Assembly (NCBI GenBank): GCA_035687895.1
Contig: DASRUE010000153.1
Location: 1-13,151, forward strand
Direction of reading: 5' to 3'
DNA from: JAERML01 sp035687895
GTDB lineage: Bacteria > Bacteroidota > Ignavibacteria > UBA10030 > UBA6906
DNA: 13,151 nucleotides
Position numbers and translations under genes: made by a program
Notes under the pieces: generated by a model
Database searches by the model: none
What the model saw: the letters and a program-made list of their open reading frames with translations, nothing else
Told to the model about the DNA's origin: nothing
In this document: positions 1 through 7,424 of the stretch, in pieces
How the letters are laid out: every line of letters starts with the position of its first letter
Position numbering within the stretch: position 1 is the stretch's first letter

Positions 1-196
1 GATGAAGGGGCTGGCGGAAGGAATGAAGAAGGTGGATGGTTTCCCAATCCAGACAGAGATGGGACAGGGGATCACCACACTGGTGACCAAGGTGGAGAAG
101 CGCTCCACCCCCGCCTCGGAGTTTACCGTGCCCGCCGGCTATAAGAAGGTGGACTCGAAAATGATGGAGGGGATGGAAGAGGGGGAAGAAAACTGA
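1..196 (+). CDS. C-terminal fragment of a DUF4412-like protein
   Basis: The window opens inside this plus-strand gene and about 64 residues are visible before the TGA at 194-196. The tail has the pattern of DUF4412 C-termini: a short strand 'GFPIQTEMGQG', a run of threonine/valine/lysine residues, then 'PASEFTVPAGYKKV' and a charged Glu/Met-rich end. DUF4412 proteins are exported proteins of unknown function, common in Bacteroidota and relatives. The first visible ATG (base 2) is probably internal, since the frame is open to the edge. It is the only plus-strand gene and converges on the glycosyltransferase gene. The family call rests on the last 40 residues only; the reading frame as coding is more certain than the family. 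Confidence 0.6.
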   Translation, partial: MKGLAEGMKKVDGFPIQTEMGQGITTLVTKVEKRSTPASEFTVPAGYKKVDSKMMEGMEEGEEN

Positions 197-209
197 AGCT
201 ACTAGGTTT

Positions 210-242
210 TCAATTGTGAATTGTCAGTTGCCAATTGGCAAC
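210..242. repeat. AATTG-rich repeat ending in a 16-bp perfect palindrome
   Basis: Directly after the DUF4412-like gene the unit AATTG recurs three times, with a CAGTTG variant. The stretch ends in the perfect palindrome GTTGCCAATTGGCAAC (227-242). AATTG-type intergenic repeats occur in many environmental bacterial genomes; that this belongs to such a family is inference. It could also be an operator-like site, but no gene starts beside it. Confidence 0.5.
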
Positions 243-277
243 GTTCTTCTTCTCTTCGTTCACGATACAGTAGCGTT

Positions 278-309
278 AAAGAGCCACGGCTGCGCGGTCG
301 TGGCTTTTG
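278..309. terminator. Bidirectional hairpin terminator between convergent genes
   Basis: The arms AGCCACG (282-288) and CGTGGCT (299-305) form a 7-bp stem, extendable inward by a G-T and a C-G pair. AAA lies on the left (278-280) and TTTT on the right (305-308). It sits between the stop of the plus-strand DUF4412-like gene (196) and the stop of the minus-strand glycosyltransferase (333). It can therefore serve both, although the U-tracts are short. Confidence 0.6.
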
Positions 310-332
310 TGTTCTGGTTTGACGTTTGCCTG

Positions 333-1157
333 TCAAGCTGCTCTCTCCAGCCCCACCTCGCACCTCGCTTCGCCTCTCCTCTTTACCATCTCGAATCTGT
401 TCCAGCACGCGTCTGAGACTTTGGTCAGCGGGTGCCAGATGTGATATTGGATGGCAAGGTTGCGGAGGGATTTGCCGGTCACGCCAATGAGCGAGAGACG
501 GTACTGGATGTCCGAGTCCTCGCCGCAGCCCGGACCAGTGTAGAGTTCGTCGAACCCGTTGATGGCTTCGAGGTTCTGCTTTGCCGCCGAGAAGTTGCTT
601 CCCAACATCCCGCGAACATTTCTGAGGAGGAGCCTGCGCACAAGTGCGCTCGGCATCCTGATCCCGTCTTCCACCCGCAACGATTCTCCTTTGAATCCAT
701 CCACCCACTCCTGCATGCCGTACTTCTCAAACGCCCCAGTCTCTACAATCTCCAGCGACAATGCTTTTGACCACCGCTCGCTCGTCTCCACACGTCTCCC
801 CATCAGGACGCGCCTTGGCTCTCGTTCATTCCAGTGATCGAGGAGGAAATGGCGGGAGGGGAGACAGTCGCCGTCGATAAATACCAGGTGGTCTGCTTTC
901 GCTGCACGGATACCATTGTTGAGCATCGTGTTCTTCCGCCAACCGCGGTCTTCGTGCCAAAGATGTATGATGCGAAACGTGTACCTTTGCTGCGCATCGG
1001 TGATGACATCCTTCACGGCCGGACCCGAGCCGTCATCTGCTATGATGATCTCAAAATCGGTGAACGACTGCCGCGCACACGCGGCAAGAACCAGTCGGAG
1101 GTTCTCGGGCTTGTTATAGACTGCAATGATGAGGGAAAGACGCGGGGAAGATGGCAT
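333..1157 (-). CDS. GT2-family glycosyltransferase with C-terminal galactosyltransferase-like region
   Basis: This 274-residue protein is a soluble GT-A glycosyltransferase that should move a sugar from a nucleotide-sugar onto a glycan or other acceptor; substrate and product cannot be read from the sequence. The N-terminal 'SLIIAVYNKPENL' (8-20) and DDG (41-43) fit the nucleotide-binding start of GT2 enzymes. DGD (95-97) is the metal-binding DxD. 'NGFDELYTGPGCGEDSD' (200-216) matches the acceptor-side Glyco_transf_7C signature, with the likely catalytic acidic residues in GEDSD. The low-complexity hydrophilic C-terminus shows no membrane segment. The ATG start at 1157 places the GT2 motif at the very N-terminus, as usual; no clear Shine-Dalgarno is seen. 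The gene stands alone downstream of a repeat element and ends at a shared terminator. Confidence 0.88.
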   Translation of the reverse strand: MPSSPRLSLIIAVYNKPENLRLVLAACARQSFTDFEIIIADDGSGPAVKDVITDAQQRYTFRIIHLWHEDRGWRKNTMLNNGIRAAKADHLVFIDGDCLPSRHFLLDHWNEREPRRVLMGRRVETSERWSKALSLEIVETGAFEKYGMQEWVDGFKGESLRVEDGIRMPSALVRRLLLRNVRGMLGSNFSAAKQNLEAINGFDELYTGPGCGEDSDIQYRLSLIGVTGKSLRNLAIQYHIWHPLTKVSDACWNRFEMVKRRGEARCEVGLERAA

Positions 1158-1213
1158 TAATCAGATGGTGAGGATGAAAGTTAACCGTGGCCCCAACCCA
1201 GGAGAGGGATTGA

Positions 1214-1329
1214 ACCGCAGAGTTCGCAGAGCAACGCAGAGGAAAATACATATAACAAGTAGGAGAATCTGGCTTCAACATACTCTGCGATCTCCGCGCC
1301 TGCCAGCCGGCAGGCAGGTTCTCTGCGGT
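1214..1329. repeat. 116-bp inverted-repeat element built of CGCAGAG units
   Basis: The left arm reads ACCGCAGAG (1214-1222), CGCAGAG (1225-1231), CGCAGAG (1235-1241). The right arm reads CTCTGCG (1283-1289), CTCCGCG (1292-1298), CTCTGCGGT (1321-1329). Reverse-complementing the right arm, without the nested 20-mer at 1299-1318, gives the same three-unit order as the left arm, with 2-3 variable bases between units. About 41 bases form the loop. The element fills most of the gap between the GT2 start (1157) and the amrS stop (1347). It resembles the CGCAGAG-type intergenic repeats scattered through many bacterial genomes; it encodes nothing. Confidence 0.75.
1298..1318. repeat. Nested CCTGCC/GGCAGG mini-palindrome
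   Basis: GCCTGCC (1298-1304) and GGCAGGC (1309-1315) form a 7-bp stem with an AGCC loop, followed by AGG. Removing 1299-1318 restores the right arm of the surrounding inverted repeat to CTCCGCG-TT-CTCTGCGGT, matching the left arm. The 20-mer therefore looks like an insertion into the older repeat. Units of this type, which read as 'LPAGRQ' in one frame, recur in environmental genomes; that last point is from memory, not from this sequence. Confidence 0.65.
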
Positions 1330-1346
1330 CATGCTTTTCAACCATG

Positions 1347-2402
1347 CTATTTCCAAACGCCAGGTATCGCCACGTTGCACTTCGGGCATACCCCGCTGGC
1401 GAGCCTGTTCTTCACCACCTTAAACCCGAACCGCTCGATCAACAGCTCATTGCAGGACGGACAGTAGGTGTTCTCGTACTTTCCAACCATGCCGGGGATG
1501 TTCCCCGCGTACACAAAGTGGAGCCCTTCACGGTAACCAATCTCCGCGGCTCGGATCAGTGTTTCCACCGGCGTATTGTCCGGGTCGGTCATCTTGTAGT
1601 CCTGGTGAAACGCCGTGACGTGCCAGGGGATGTCGGGCGAAACGGAAACAAGAAAGCGGGCGATGTCTGTCAGCTCCTCGTTCGAGTCGTTAAAGCCGGG
1701 GACAAGGAGCGTGACGATCTCCACCCAGATACCAAACTGCTTGAGAGTCTTGATTGTCTCCAGCACGTTCTCCAGCTTGCCGCCAAGCTGCTGGTAGTTT
1801 TTCTGCTGGAAACTCTTCAGGTCAATCTTGTAGAGCTGAACGTACGGCCTGATGTACTCGAGAACTTCCGGCGTCCCATTGCCGTTGGAAACGTACGAGC
1901 ATGTGATGCCGTACTTCCGTGCAAGCTTGAAGACCTCCACCGCCCACTCGCTCGTGATGAGCGGCTCATTGTACGTGCTGGTGATGACTGGCGTCTTCTG
2001 CTCGATAGCGAGAGCGACAAGCTTCTCTGCGGAGACTGAATTTGGTAGACTCCCAGCGACGGGATCGCGGATGGCCTGGGAGGTAAGCCAATTCTGACAG
2101 TACGCGCAGTGGTAGTCGCAACCGAGCATCCCGAAGCTCAGCGCATTGGTGCCCGGAAAGGCATGGAAAAACGGCTTCTTCTCGATCGGGTCCACCTGGA
2201 TGCCTGCAACATACCCGAACGGTACATACAACCTGCCATCCTTGTTGAAGCGGACCTTGCATATTCCGTCCTTGCCCGGACCGATCTTGCAACGATGACC
2301 GCACGCAACACAGCGGAGCCATCCGTTCGTCATCTGCTCGTACAGCTCTCCCTCGCGCACATGATGCGCGAGGACGTCATGCAAAGTTTCTGTTTCACCC
2401 AT
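1347..2402 (-). CDS. amrS: AmmeMemoRadiSam system radical SAM enzyme
   Basis: This 351-residue radical SAM protein belongs to the family once annotated as pyruvate formate-lyase activating enzyme-like and now called AmrS. It is found with Memo and AMMECR1 proteins in the AmmeMemoRadiSam system, whose chemistry is not settled. The cluster motif 'CDYHCAYC' (C95, C99, C102; CxxxCxxC) would hold the SAM-cleaving [4Fe-4S] centre. An N-terminal Cys set (C31, C34, C38, C48) and a C-terminal pair of CxxC motifs (C314/C317, C339/C342) suggest additional metal sites, the latter zinc-ribbon-like. Length is normal for the family. The ATG at 2402 is supported by a GGAG about 9 bases upstream and by a TTGACA/TACCAT promoter. 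No Memo or AMMECR1 gene lies in the window, so its partners must be elsewhere or fused in another gene. Confidence 0.93.
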   Translation of the reverse strand: MGETETLHDVLAHHVREGELYEQMTNGWLRCVACGHRCKIGPGKDGICKVRFNKDGRLYVPFGYVAGIQVDPIEKKPFFHAFPGTNALSFGMLGCDYHCAYCQNWLTSQAIRDPVAGSLPNSVSAEKLVALAIEQKTPVITSTYNEPLITSEWAVEVFKLARKYGITCSYVSNGNGTPEVLEYIRPYVQLYKIDLKSFQQKNYQQLGGKLENVLETIKTLKQFGIWVEIVTLLVPGFNDSNEELTDIARFLVSVSPDIPWHVTAFHQDYKMTDPDNTPVETLIRAAEIGYREGLHFVYAGNIPGMVGKYENTYCPSCNELLIERFGFKVVKNRLASGVCPKCNVAIPGVWK

Positions 2403-2411
2403 GCTTCATCA

Positions 2412-2421
2412 CTCCCCTCCC
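2412..2421 (-). promoter_or_regulatory. Ribosome binding site for amrS
   Basis: Read on the minus strand this is GGGAGGGGAG. Its GGAG core ends about 9 bases before the ATG at 2402, supporting that start. Confidence 0.6.
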
Positions 2422-2424
2422 TCA

Positions 2425-2453
2425 ATGGTACGCCGAAATCGGTCTGATGTCAA
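2425..2453 (-). promoter_or_regulatory. Sigma70-type promoter for amrS
   Basis: On the minus strand a perfect TTGACA -35 box (2453-2448) is followed by exactly 17 bases and TACCAT (2430-2425, four of six matches to TATAAT). Transcription would start near 2418, giving a leader of only about 16 bases, which still contains the Shine-Dalgarno core. It lies in the 84-base gap between dpaL and amrS, implying that amrS can be transcribed separately. Confidence 0.55.
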
Positions 2454-2486
2454 GAACCGGAACCCACCATGCTGAGACATTGCGGG

Positions 2487-3635
2487 CTATGAAACGTTTT
2501 GCGGAGGCTTCCCGACGACATCTTCGTATGTGTCGGGATCCGTGGGACCTTCCGTGAGGATCACGAGGATCCTCGAGGTGTGATCGAGGTGGAGACGCGT
2601 CCGATCTTCCTCGGCCAATACCGATGAGAGAAGATGCAGCAACCCTGCAAGGCCCGCAACACCGGTTTCTCCGGCAACAATGCGATGTCGGGCAAGCAGG
2701 CGCATTGCTTCGCGTGCACGCGCATCGCCGATGGCAAGAAAACAATCCATACCTGCCTGCAAAATCGGGAAAGAGATGCTGGATGCCGTGCCGCAGTTGA
2801 GTCCTGCCATCAGGGAATGTTGATGTCCTGGCAGGTGCACAATCTTCCCGGCTTTCACCGCTGCCATCACGCACGCAGCCTGATCAGGCTCGACCCCAAT
2901 GATCAAAGGGGATTGACCATTGCGGCAGTAGTGACGGACCACAGCTTCGGCGAGGGAGCCAACGCCCATCTGGACAAAGACATGTGTTGGTCCATGCTCG
3001 TGCATTTGTTCGAGGGCATCATCGATCTCCCAGAGCATCGTGGAGTATCCCTCGACGATCCAGCCGGGAATTTGCTCATATCCATCCCACGCAGTATCCT
3101 GGATCAGCAGTCCCGTTCCATCTGTCTCCTTTGCAGCGCGTGCAACTGCGTCATCATATGTCCCTCTCACAACGACCGTTGCCCCTTCTGATTTGATGGC
3201 TTCAATTCGCGCGGCTGATGCCCCCGCGGGCATATAGATTCTGGTCGCGAGACCAAGCAGCCGAGCCATACGTGCAACGCCCCGACCGTGGTTGCCATCG
3301 GTGGCCGAAGCGACTGCGAAGGGGGATGATGCGAACGATTGGCGGAGTTGGTCGAGGTCACTCCACGCGTCATCGGGAATCGAGAGTCGTTCTTTCAAGA
3401 GGCATCTGATTGCCCACGACGCGCCGAGAATCTTGAAGGCAAGAAGCCCGAACCTGTCCGCCTCATGTTTGAGCCACAATTGTCCGACACCAAGTTCTGC
3501 GGCGAGATCGTGCGCTGCGAGGAGCGGGGTCGGAGCATAGCCCGGGAGACGGGAATGAAAACCAAGTGGCGCGCGTGATGGTGGAGGGATGTTCGATGGA
3601 CGACCGACAGCGCCGTTAAGGAAAATCTCAGACAT
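2487..3635 (-). CDS. dpaL: Diaminopropionate ammonia-lyase (PLP enzyme)
   Basis: This is a fold-type II PLP enzyme of 382 residues. The family converts 2,3-diaminopropionate to pyruvate and two ammonia molecules in the cytoplasm. 'RFGLLAFKILGASWA' (61-75) carries the expected Schiff-base lysine K68, and the sequence around it is diagnostic of this family rather than of threonine deaminase. 'ATDGNHGRGVA' (111-121) contains the phosphate/substrate loop and the Asp (D113) equivalent to the catalytic Asp of the E. coli YgeX protein. The late motifs 'NCGTAS' and 'GETGVAGLAG' also fit. ATG at 3635 is preferred; an in-frame GTG at 3650 would add five residues but has no better ribosome site. It follows the exported-protein gene after a terminator, so it is probably its own unit. 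No partner gene for diaminopropionate synthesis or uptake is adjacent, so its physiological source of substrate is unknown. Confidence 0.9.
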   Translation of the reverse strand: MSEIFLNGAVGRPSNIPPPSRAPLGFHSRLPGYAPTPLLAAHDLAAELGVGQLWLKHEADRFGLLAFKILGASWAIRCLLKERLSIPDDAWSDLDQLRQSFASSPFAVASATDGNHGRGVARMARLLGLATRIYMPAGASAARIEAIKSEGATVVVRGTYDDAVARAAKETDGTGLLIQDTAWDGYEQIPGWIVEGYSTMLWEIDDALEQMHEHGPTHVFVQMGVGSLAEAVVRHYCRNGQSPLIIGVEPDQAACVMAAVKAGKIVHLPGHQHSLMAGLNCGTASSISFPILQAGMDCFLAIGDARAREAMRLLARHRIVAGETGVAGLAGLLHLLSSVLAEEDRTRLHLDHTSRILVILTEGPTDPDTYEDVVGKPPQNVS

Positions 3636-3740
3636 GGGAGGCAAAGGCACAGTGAGAAGTCAACAGAAAGCTACCAACGGATGAGATGAAAGTCAATGAG
3701 AGGAACTGCGCCATGCTTTCTCATTCTGCACACCATAAAA

Positions 3741-3775
3741 AGAAAAAGCCGCAACAGGAACGATGCGGCATTTCT
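3741..3775 (-). terminator. Rho-independent terminator of the exported beta-rich protein gene
   Basis: On the minus strand TGCCGC... pairs with ...TGCGGC (arms 3764-3769 and 3748-3753, 6 bp, 10-base loop), followed by a T-rich run TTTTTCT (3747-3741). It begins 27 bases after the stop codon at 3797 and separates that gene from dpaL. The A-rich opposite side could give weak activity the other way. Confidence 0.7.
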
Positions 3776-3796
3776 TACAAGTAATCTACAGACCCG

Positions 3797-4450
3797 TTAT
3801 GGTATCAGCTTCCCAAAACCTATCGAGAATGAAGGCCCGAAGAAATCATGCCTGTCGCCAATCGGGCGGAAGAACCCGGTGTAGTCTGCGCCACCCTGCA
3901 TGAAAACCGTGTAGCTCTCGTTGAATGTGAACTCCAGTCCGGTCGCGGCGAAAACACCGGCTCCGAAATGAAACGTGGAGCGGTCGAGTGCATCGAAGAA
4001 ACTCAGGCTCAGAGGCGTCAACATTCCCACAGCCGGTCCCCCGCCGCCCCGCACGAACCAACTCCAGTCAAAACCAGCTGTGCCGCCTTCTGCAAGATTG
4101 TATCGCACACCAAAGTAGACAGGTAGAACCAGCAGCGCCTGTGAGTATGTGTACCCGCCGACTAGTGTTTGCGGCACATAGCCGGAGTTCATCCGAAGCA
4201 ACCCGACGCTCAGTTCAGGCGTGACCTGGTCTCTCGGCGCGAGACTGATGTACGTCCTCCCCGAAAGTCCGAACGATGTTATGCTGAGGAAACCAATCAC
4301 GTGGCTGTACGATCCGTTTCCGCGGAATGAGCTGAGCTTCTGGAATGGCGAAACACCTGGCCGGGGAATGTCCTGTGCTGGAAGAGATCCAATGTCCTGA
4401 CTCAACGCCTGTGATGCGACAGCAAACAATAGCAAAACCAATTGCTTCAT
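3797..4450 (-). CDS. Exported, probably outer-membrane beta-barrel protein
   Basis: This 217-residue protein has no recognised family. The N-terminus 'MKQLVLLLFAVASQALSQD' is a clear Sec signal peptide with a likely cleavage after ALS (about residue 18). The rest alternates short glycine/aromatic-rich strands ('YSHVIGFLSITSF', 'YISLAP', 'LLVLPVYFGVRYNL', 'FHFGAGVFAATGLEFTF', 'YTVFMQGGADYTGFF', 'FSIGFGKL'), the pattern of a small outer-membrane beta-barrel. It implies a Gram-negative envelope. The ATG at 4450 has a strong GAGGAGG five bases upstream. The gene is followed by its own terminator; upstream the DUF885-like gene ends only 66 bases away, so the two may be co-transcribed. Its job (transport, adhesion or structure) cannot be told. 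Confidence 0.8.
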   Translation of the reverse strand: MKQLVLLLFAVASQALSQDIGSLPAQDIPRPGVSPFQKLSSFRGNGSYSHVIGFLSITSFGLSGRTYISLAPRDQVTPELSVGLLRMNSGYVPQTLVGGYTYSQALLVLPVYFGVRYNLAEGGTAGFDWSWFVRGGGGPAVGMLTPLSLSFFDALDRSTFHFGAGVFAATGLEFTFNESYTVFMQGGADYTGFFRPIGDRHDFFGPSFSIGFGKLIP

Positions 4451-4455
4451 ATCAT

Positions 4456-4462
4456 CCTCCTC
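4456..4462 (-). promoter_or_regulatory. Strong ribosome binding site of the exported protein gene
   Basis: GAGGAGG on the minus strand, five bases before the ATG at 4450. It is among the best matches to the anti-Shine-Dalgarno consensus in the window and fixes the start of the signal peptide. Confidence 0.7.
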
Positions 4463-4516
4463 GATTGATTGATCTGCACTCTTGTTACGATCTCCCTTCC
4501 ATTCAGTTGCAGTTAA

Positions 4517-5743
4517 CTACTTCAAGCCTGATGGGAGCCGCGGAGACGAAATTAGGTCTGCGAACTCCTTCCATCGTTTCACCGGGTTGTCCGCTGTGCC
4601 GCCCCGTGACTCGATGTATTGCTTTACCAGGTCCTGGCCCAGATTGTAGTTGATGACGTAGCTTCGGTACTGGTCGATAAACCGCACCCGCTGTGCAGCC
4701 CGCTCGGGAGCCAGCAGCTTGAAGTCCACCAGCCATTTCTCAGCTTCCTCACGCCCGACTATTCCATCAAGATAGCGACGCGCGATATCATTGTCCGCAT
4801 ACGCCAGTTGCTCCATCAGTTCGTGGATTGCGTAGTATCGCTCCACCTGCGACACGTCGAGTCCTCCAAGCGGAAACAGGATTCGTCGCTCAAAATCCAG
4901 CCTCTCATCTCGCGTGAACACGACTTCCCGCCCGTAGTTGGCGGTCCCTTCGGCAATCAACGATTGTGGACTGAAGAGTGCGTAGACGCTGAACTCAATC
5001 CAGCCGCGGCCCTTCAGGAGATTCTTCTCCAATAGCACGTTGTACACGTGGTGGCCGGGGTATCCCTCGTGTGCACCGAGGTCAATGGCACGATCGATAT
5101 AGATTGGGAGATCGGTGTTCATCTGGATGAGGCTGAAGCTGTTTCCTTTGTACCAGTTGTATCCGCTCCATGATTTGTTCGTCACATACTCCACGGTGAA
5201 ACTCTCGCCGGAAGGGAGAGGGATGTGTTGCTGCGTCCTCTTTCTGCATTCTTCAACTGCAGCCTGGAAGACGCTGTCAAGTTTCTCCGGAGGAATGATG
5301 AAGTCCGACCGGAACTTGTCGTAGCGTTGCTGGACGTTCCCAGCGCCACCGTTCCCCGGCAGCAGGTGATCGAGCTTGCCAAGGATCTGCCGGTAGTGGT
5401 CATCTGCGTATGTAGGGGCAACCGCGTCGTAGAGCGCTTTGGACTCTTCGTCGAATGAGAACTTTCTCCCCCTCAACATCTCTGCGCGGGCGATGAGCGA
5501 GGCAAGCTGTCTCGTAAGGTACTGGTGGCGGAGCTTGAGCATCGGATCGCCGCCCGGAAAAATGACGGATTGGAGCTGCGTTGCAAGTTCCCGGGCTGAA
5601 GCGAGGATCTTATCCAGCGACGACTTCTGCTTTCGTGCATCTTCCAGCCACTCTTCCGGTCCGCTGAAGGCATCGACATAATCTGCATCATGCTGCCCGA
5701 CGGCAAGCACGAGTTTGACATACTGTTCTGCAATCGTATTCAT
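4517..5743 (-). CDS. DUF885-like putative metallohydrolase
   Basis: This 408-residue protein carries the DUF885 signature 'AHEGYPGHH' (224-232), followed about 30 residues later by 'AEGTANYG' (264-271). In DUF885 proteins the His and Glu residues of these motifs are thought to form a zinc site, and members are annotated as peptidase- or carboxypeptidase-like; no substrate can be deduced here. It is shorter than the typical 550-600-residue DUF885 proteins and has no signal peptide, so it appears cytoplasmic. The N-terminal 'YVKLVLAVGQHDADYVDAF' (8-26) begins as in a complete protein, not a truncation. The C-terminal half is mostly helical and charged. Start: ATG at 5743, no obvious Shine-Dalgarno. 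It lies 92 bases after the EamA transporter gene and 66 bases before the exported-protein gene. Confidence 0.72.
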   Translation of the reverse strand: MNTIAEQYVKLVLAVGQHDADYVDAFSGPEEWLEDARKQKSSLDKILASARELATQLQSVIFPGGDPMLKLRHQYLTRQLASLIARAEMLRGRKFSFDEESKALYDAVAPTYADDHYRQILGKLDHLLPGNGGAGNVQQRYDKFRSDFIIPPEKLDSVFQAAVEECRKRTQQHIPLPSGESFTVEYVTNKSWSGYNWYKGNSFSLIQMNTDLPIYIDRAIDLGAHEGYPGHHVYNVLLEKNLLKGRGWIEFSVYALFSPQSLIAEGTANYGREVVFTRDERLDFERRILFPLGGLDVSQVERYYAIHELMEQLAYADNDIARRYLDGIVGREEAEKWLVDFKLLAPERAAQRVRFIDQYRSYVINYNLGQDLVKQYIESRGGTADNPVKRWKEFADLISSPRLPSGLK

Positions 5744-5835
5744 AGTTGGTGGTTTGAAAGTGTGAACGTCCCAGATGAGAAATCTTTCAAGAGAATGTAC
5801 GGAGACGCATCGCCATCAGCAAGAGGAGAGTGATG

Positions 5836-6735
5836 TTACGGTCTGTGGACAAGCCAGACGCCGAGAAGAATGGCGGCCCCTCCGAACAACACGGGGATCG
5901 TCACGACCTCATGAAGCAGTGCGGCTGCAACACCCACCGCCACGAGCGGCTCGAGATAGAGAAGGACGCCAACACGAGAAGCGGGGATCGCCTTGAGTGC
6001 GTCGTACCAGAAAATATATGCAAGTCCGGAACAGAAGATTCCGAGAAACGCTATGCTCGTCCAGCCTTGCAGACTCACAGTGTGCATATCCGACAACCCG
6101 TCTCCGGCCCATACAAGCAGGCCTGTAAAGAACCAGCCGAGCGTCATGACATGGAACATCATGTTTGTTGCGGAGAATGTTCTGAGACCCCGCCGCGAAA
6201 GGATGGAGAAAACCGCCCAGTTTGGCGCGCTGATCAGGACGAGGACATCACCGTGTGTGCCGAATCCTCCCCGCCACACCGCGTTCATATCGCCCTTGCT
6301 CACCACGAGGAGCACACCCAGTGTTGCCAGGGCAATTCCGCCGATGGCAATGCCACCGAGTTTTTCCTTGAGAAAGACCCAACCAAGAAGGGCGATGAAA
6401 ATCGGTGTTGTGGAAACGATCCAGGCAGTCGTTGTGGCCTGCGCGGTAACCAGTCCATTGGCCTGCAACCATTGATGAAAGGTGATGCCGACGAATCCGA
6501 GTCCCGCAAGGTATCCAAACTCCCGCAGTGAGACCATCGACAGCTCCTTGCGCGTGATGCCGAAGAGCCCGAGGATCACTACACCAATGCCGAAACGGAG
6601 CCAGATGATGGTCATCGGCGCCACTTCTTCCAGCGCAAGTTTGGTTGCAATGAACGATGCGCCCCAAACCACAACCGCGAACGTGGCTTTGAGCAACGCA
6701 TGAATACTTTCAAGCTTCAGCGAGGTGGACGCCAT
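5836..6735 (-). CDS. EamA-family (DMT superfamily) inner-membrane transporter
   Basis: This 299-residue, strongly hydrophobic protein has about ten membrane segments in two EamA repeats. The first repeat starts with 'VVWGASFIATKLAL' (22-35), the classic EamA opening, and ends with 'PIFIALLGWVFLKEKL' (111-126). The second contains 'PNWAVFSILSRR' (171-182), 'GLAYIFWYDALK' (238-249) and the closing 'YLEPLVAVGVAAALLHE' (260-276). Members export amino acids, metabolites or drugs from the cytoplasm; the substrate is not predictable. Length is typical. ATG at 6735 has a weak GGAAG upstream. It sits between tag and the DUF885-like gene with gaps near 100 bases on both sides and shows no functional link to either. 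Confidence 0.92.
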   Translation of the reverse strand: MASTSLKLESIHALLKATFAVVVWGASFIATKLALEEVAPMTIIWLRFGIGVVILGLFGITRKELSMVSLREFGYLAGLGFVGITFHQWLQANGLVTAQATTTAWIVSTTPIFIALLGWVFLKEKLGGIAIGGIALATLGVLLVVSKGDMNAVWRGGFGTHGDVLVLISAPNWAVFSILSRRGLRTFSATNMMFHVMTLGWFFTGLLVWAGDGLSDMHTVSLQGWTSIAFLGIFCSGLAYIFWYDALKAIPASRVGVLLYLEPLVAVGVAAALLHEVVTIPVLFGGAAILLGVWLVHRP

Positions 6736-6850
6736 GGGCTTGCTTCCGTCAAAGGATTGGTGTCAGGAACGGCCAGTCAGGAACTGTGTCTGAGTCGACC
6801 CATAGTCAGGCTCTGGCGTGTGAAGCGATTTGGTGGGAGTCTTGTGAACG

Positions 6851-7411
6851 TCACTCCCTGTATCGGAAACAGTCCATTGTGTGGTCATTTACCATTCCGA
6901 CTGCCTGCATGAATGCATAGCAAATCGTAGAGCCGACAAATCGGAAACCCCGCTTCTTCAAGTCCTTGCTCATCGCGTCCGATCCAGGTGTGGTTGGAGG
7001 GATATCCTTCAAGGAGCGACGCTTGTTCTTGAGTGGCTTACCGCCCACGAACTGCCAGATGTAGTTGTTGAATGTACCGAACTCCTTCTGCACGGCAATG
7101 AATGCCTTTGCGTTCGAGATGGTTGCCGCAATCTTCAAGCGATTCCGGACGATCCCTTCATTCTTCAGCAGAGACTTCACCTTTCGTGCATCGTAGCGCG
7201 CCACCTTGACGGGGTCGAAATTATCGAACGTCTTTTTGTAGTTGCTCCGCTTCCTGAGAATTGTCAACCAACTCAACCCAGCCTGCGCGCCTTCGAGCGT
7301 CAGCATCTCAAACAGCTTCCGGTCATTATGGACAGGCACGCCCCACTCATGATCATGGTAGATGATATAAAGAGGGTCGGATGTGCACCAGGCACAACGA
7401 GTGGGGGTCAT
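6851..7411 (-). CDS. tag: DNA-3-methyladenine glycosylase I
   Basis: This 186-residue base-excision repair enzyme removes 3-methyladenine from alkylated DNA. It aligns end to end with E. coli Tag (187 residues). The four zinc ligands are visible and spaced as in the E. coli enzyme: C6 in 'RCAW', H19 in 'YHDHEWG', and H177 and C181 in 'VNDHTMDC'. E40 in 'LEGAQAGLSW' corresponds to the base-recognition Glu38. 'KALKKRGFKFVGTTICY' of the E. coli protein is matched here by 'KDLKKRGFRFVGSTICY' (149-165). ATG at 7411 fits the family N-terminus. The gene stands between the glycosyltransferase and the EamA transporter with 115-136-base gaps, so it is probably a single-gene unit; a GC-rich inverted repeat lies just upstream. 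Confidence 0.96.
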   Translation of the reverse strand: MTPTRCAWCTSDPLYIIYHDHEWGVPVHNDRKLFEMLTLEGAQAGLSWLTILRKRSNYKKTFDNFDPVKVARYDARKVKSLLKNEGIVRNRLKIAATISNAKAFIAVQKEFGTFNNYIWQFVGGKPLKNKRRSLKDIPPTTPGSDAMSKDLKKRGFRFVGSTICYAFMQAVGMVNDHTMDCFRYRE

Positions 7412-7424
7412 TGTTGAAATCTCA

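Noticed and set aside
1344..2039. Plus-strand frame opposite amrS
   Set aside because: Overlaps the intact radical SAM gene throughout and shows no recognisable domain.
2509..2539. Imperfect TCCCGAC...GTCGGGA inverted repeat near the 3' end of dpaL
   Set aside because: It lies within ordinary codons for the C-terminal tail (aspartate/valine/glycine), has mismatches and an 8-base or larger loop, and is likely chance.
3668..3696. TTGACT-N17-TAGCTT promoter candidate for dpaL
   Set aside because: The -35 box is good but the -10 box matches only about half the consensus; too weak to list as a feature, although the position after a terminator is sensible.
5830..6531. Plus-strand open frame of 233 codons opposite the EamA transporter
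   Set aside because: Antisense shadow of a ten-segment membrane protein; the translation is highly charged, as expected from the complement of hydrophobic codons.
6763..6785. Direct repeat TCAGGAAC twice in the gap between tag and the EamA gene
   Set aside because: Only eight bases, no further copies and no symmetry; within chance for the gap.
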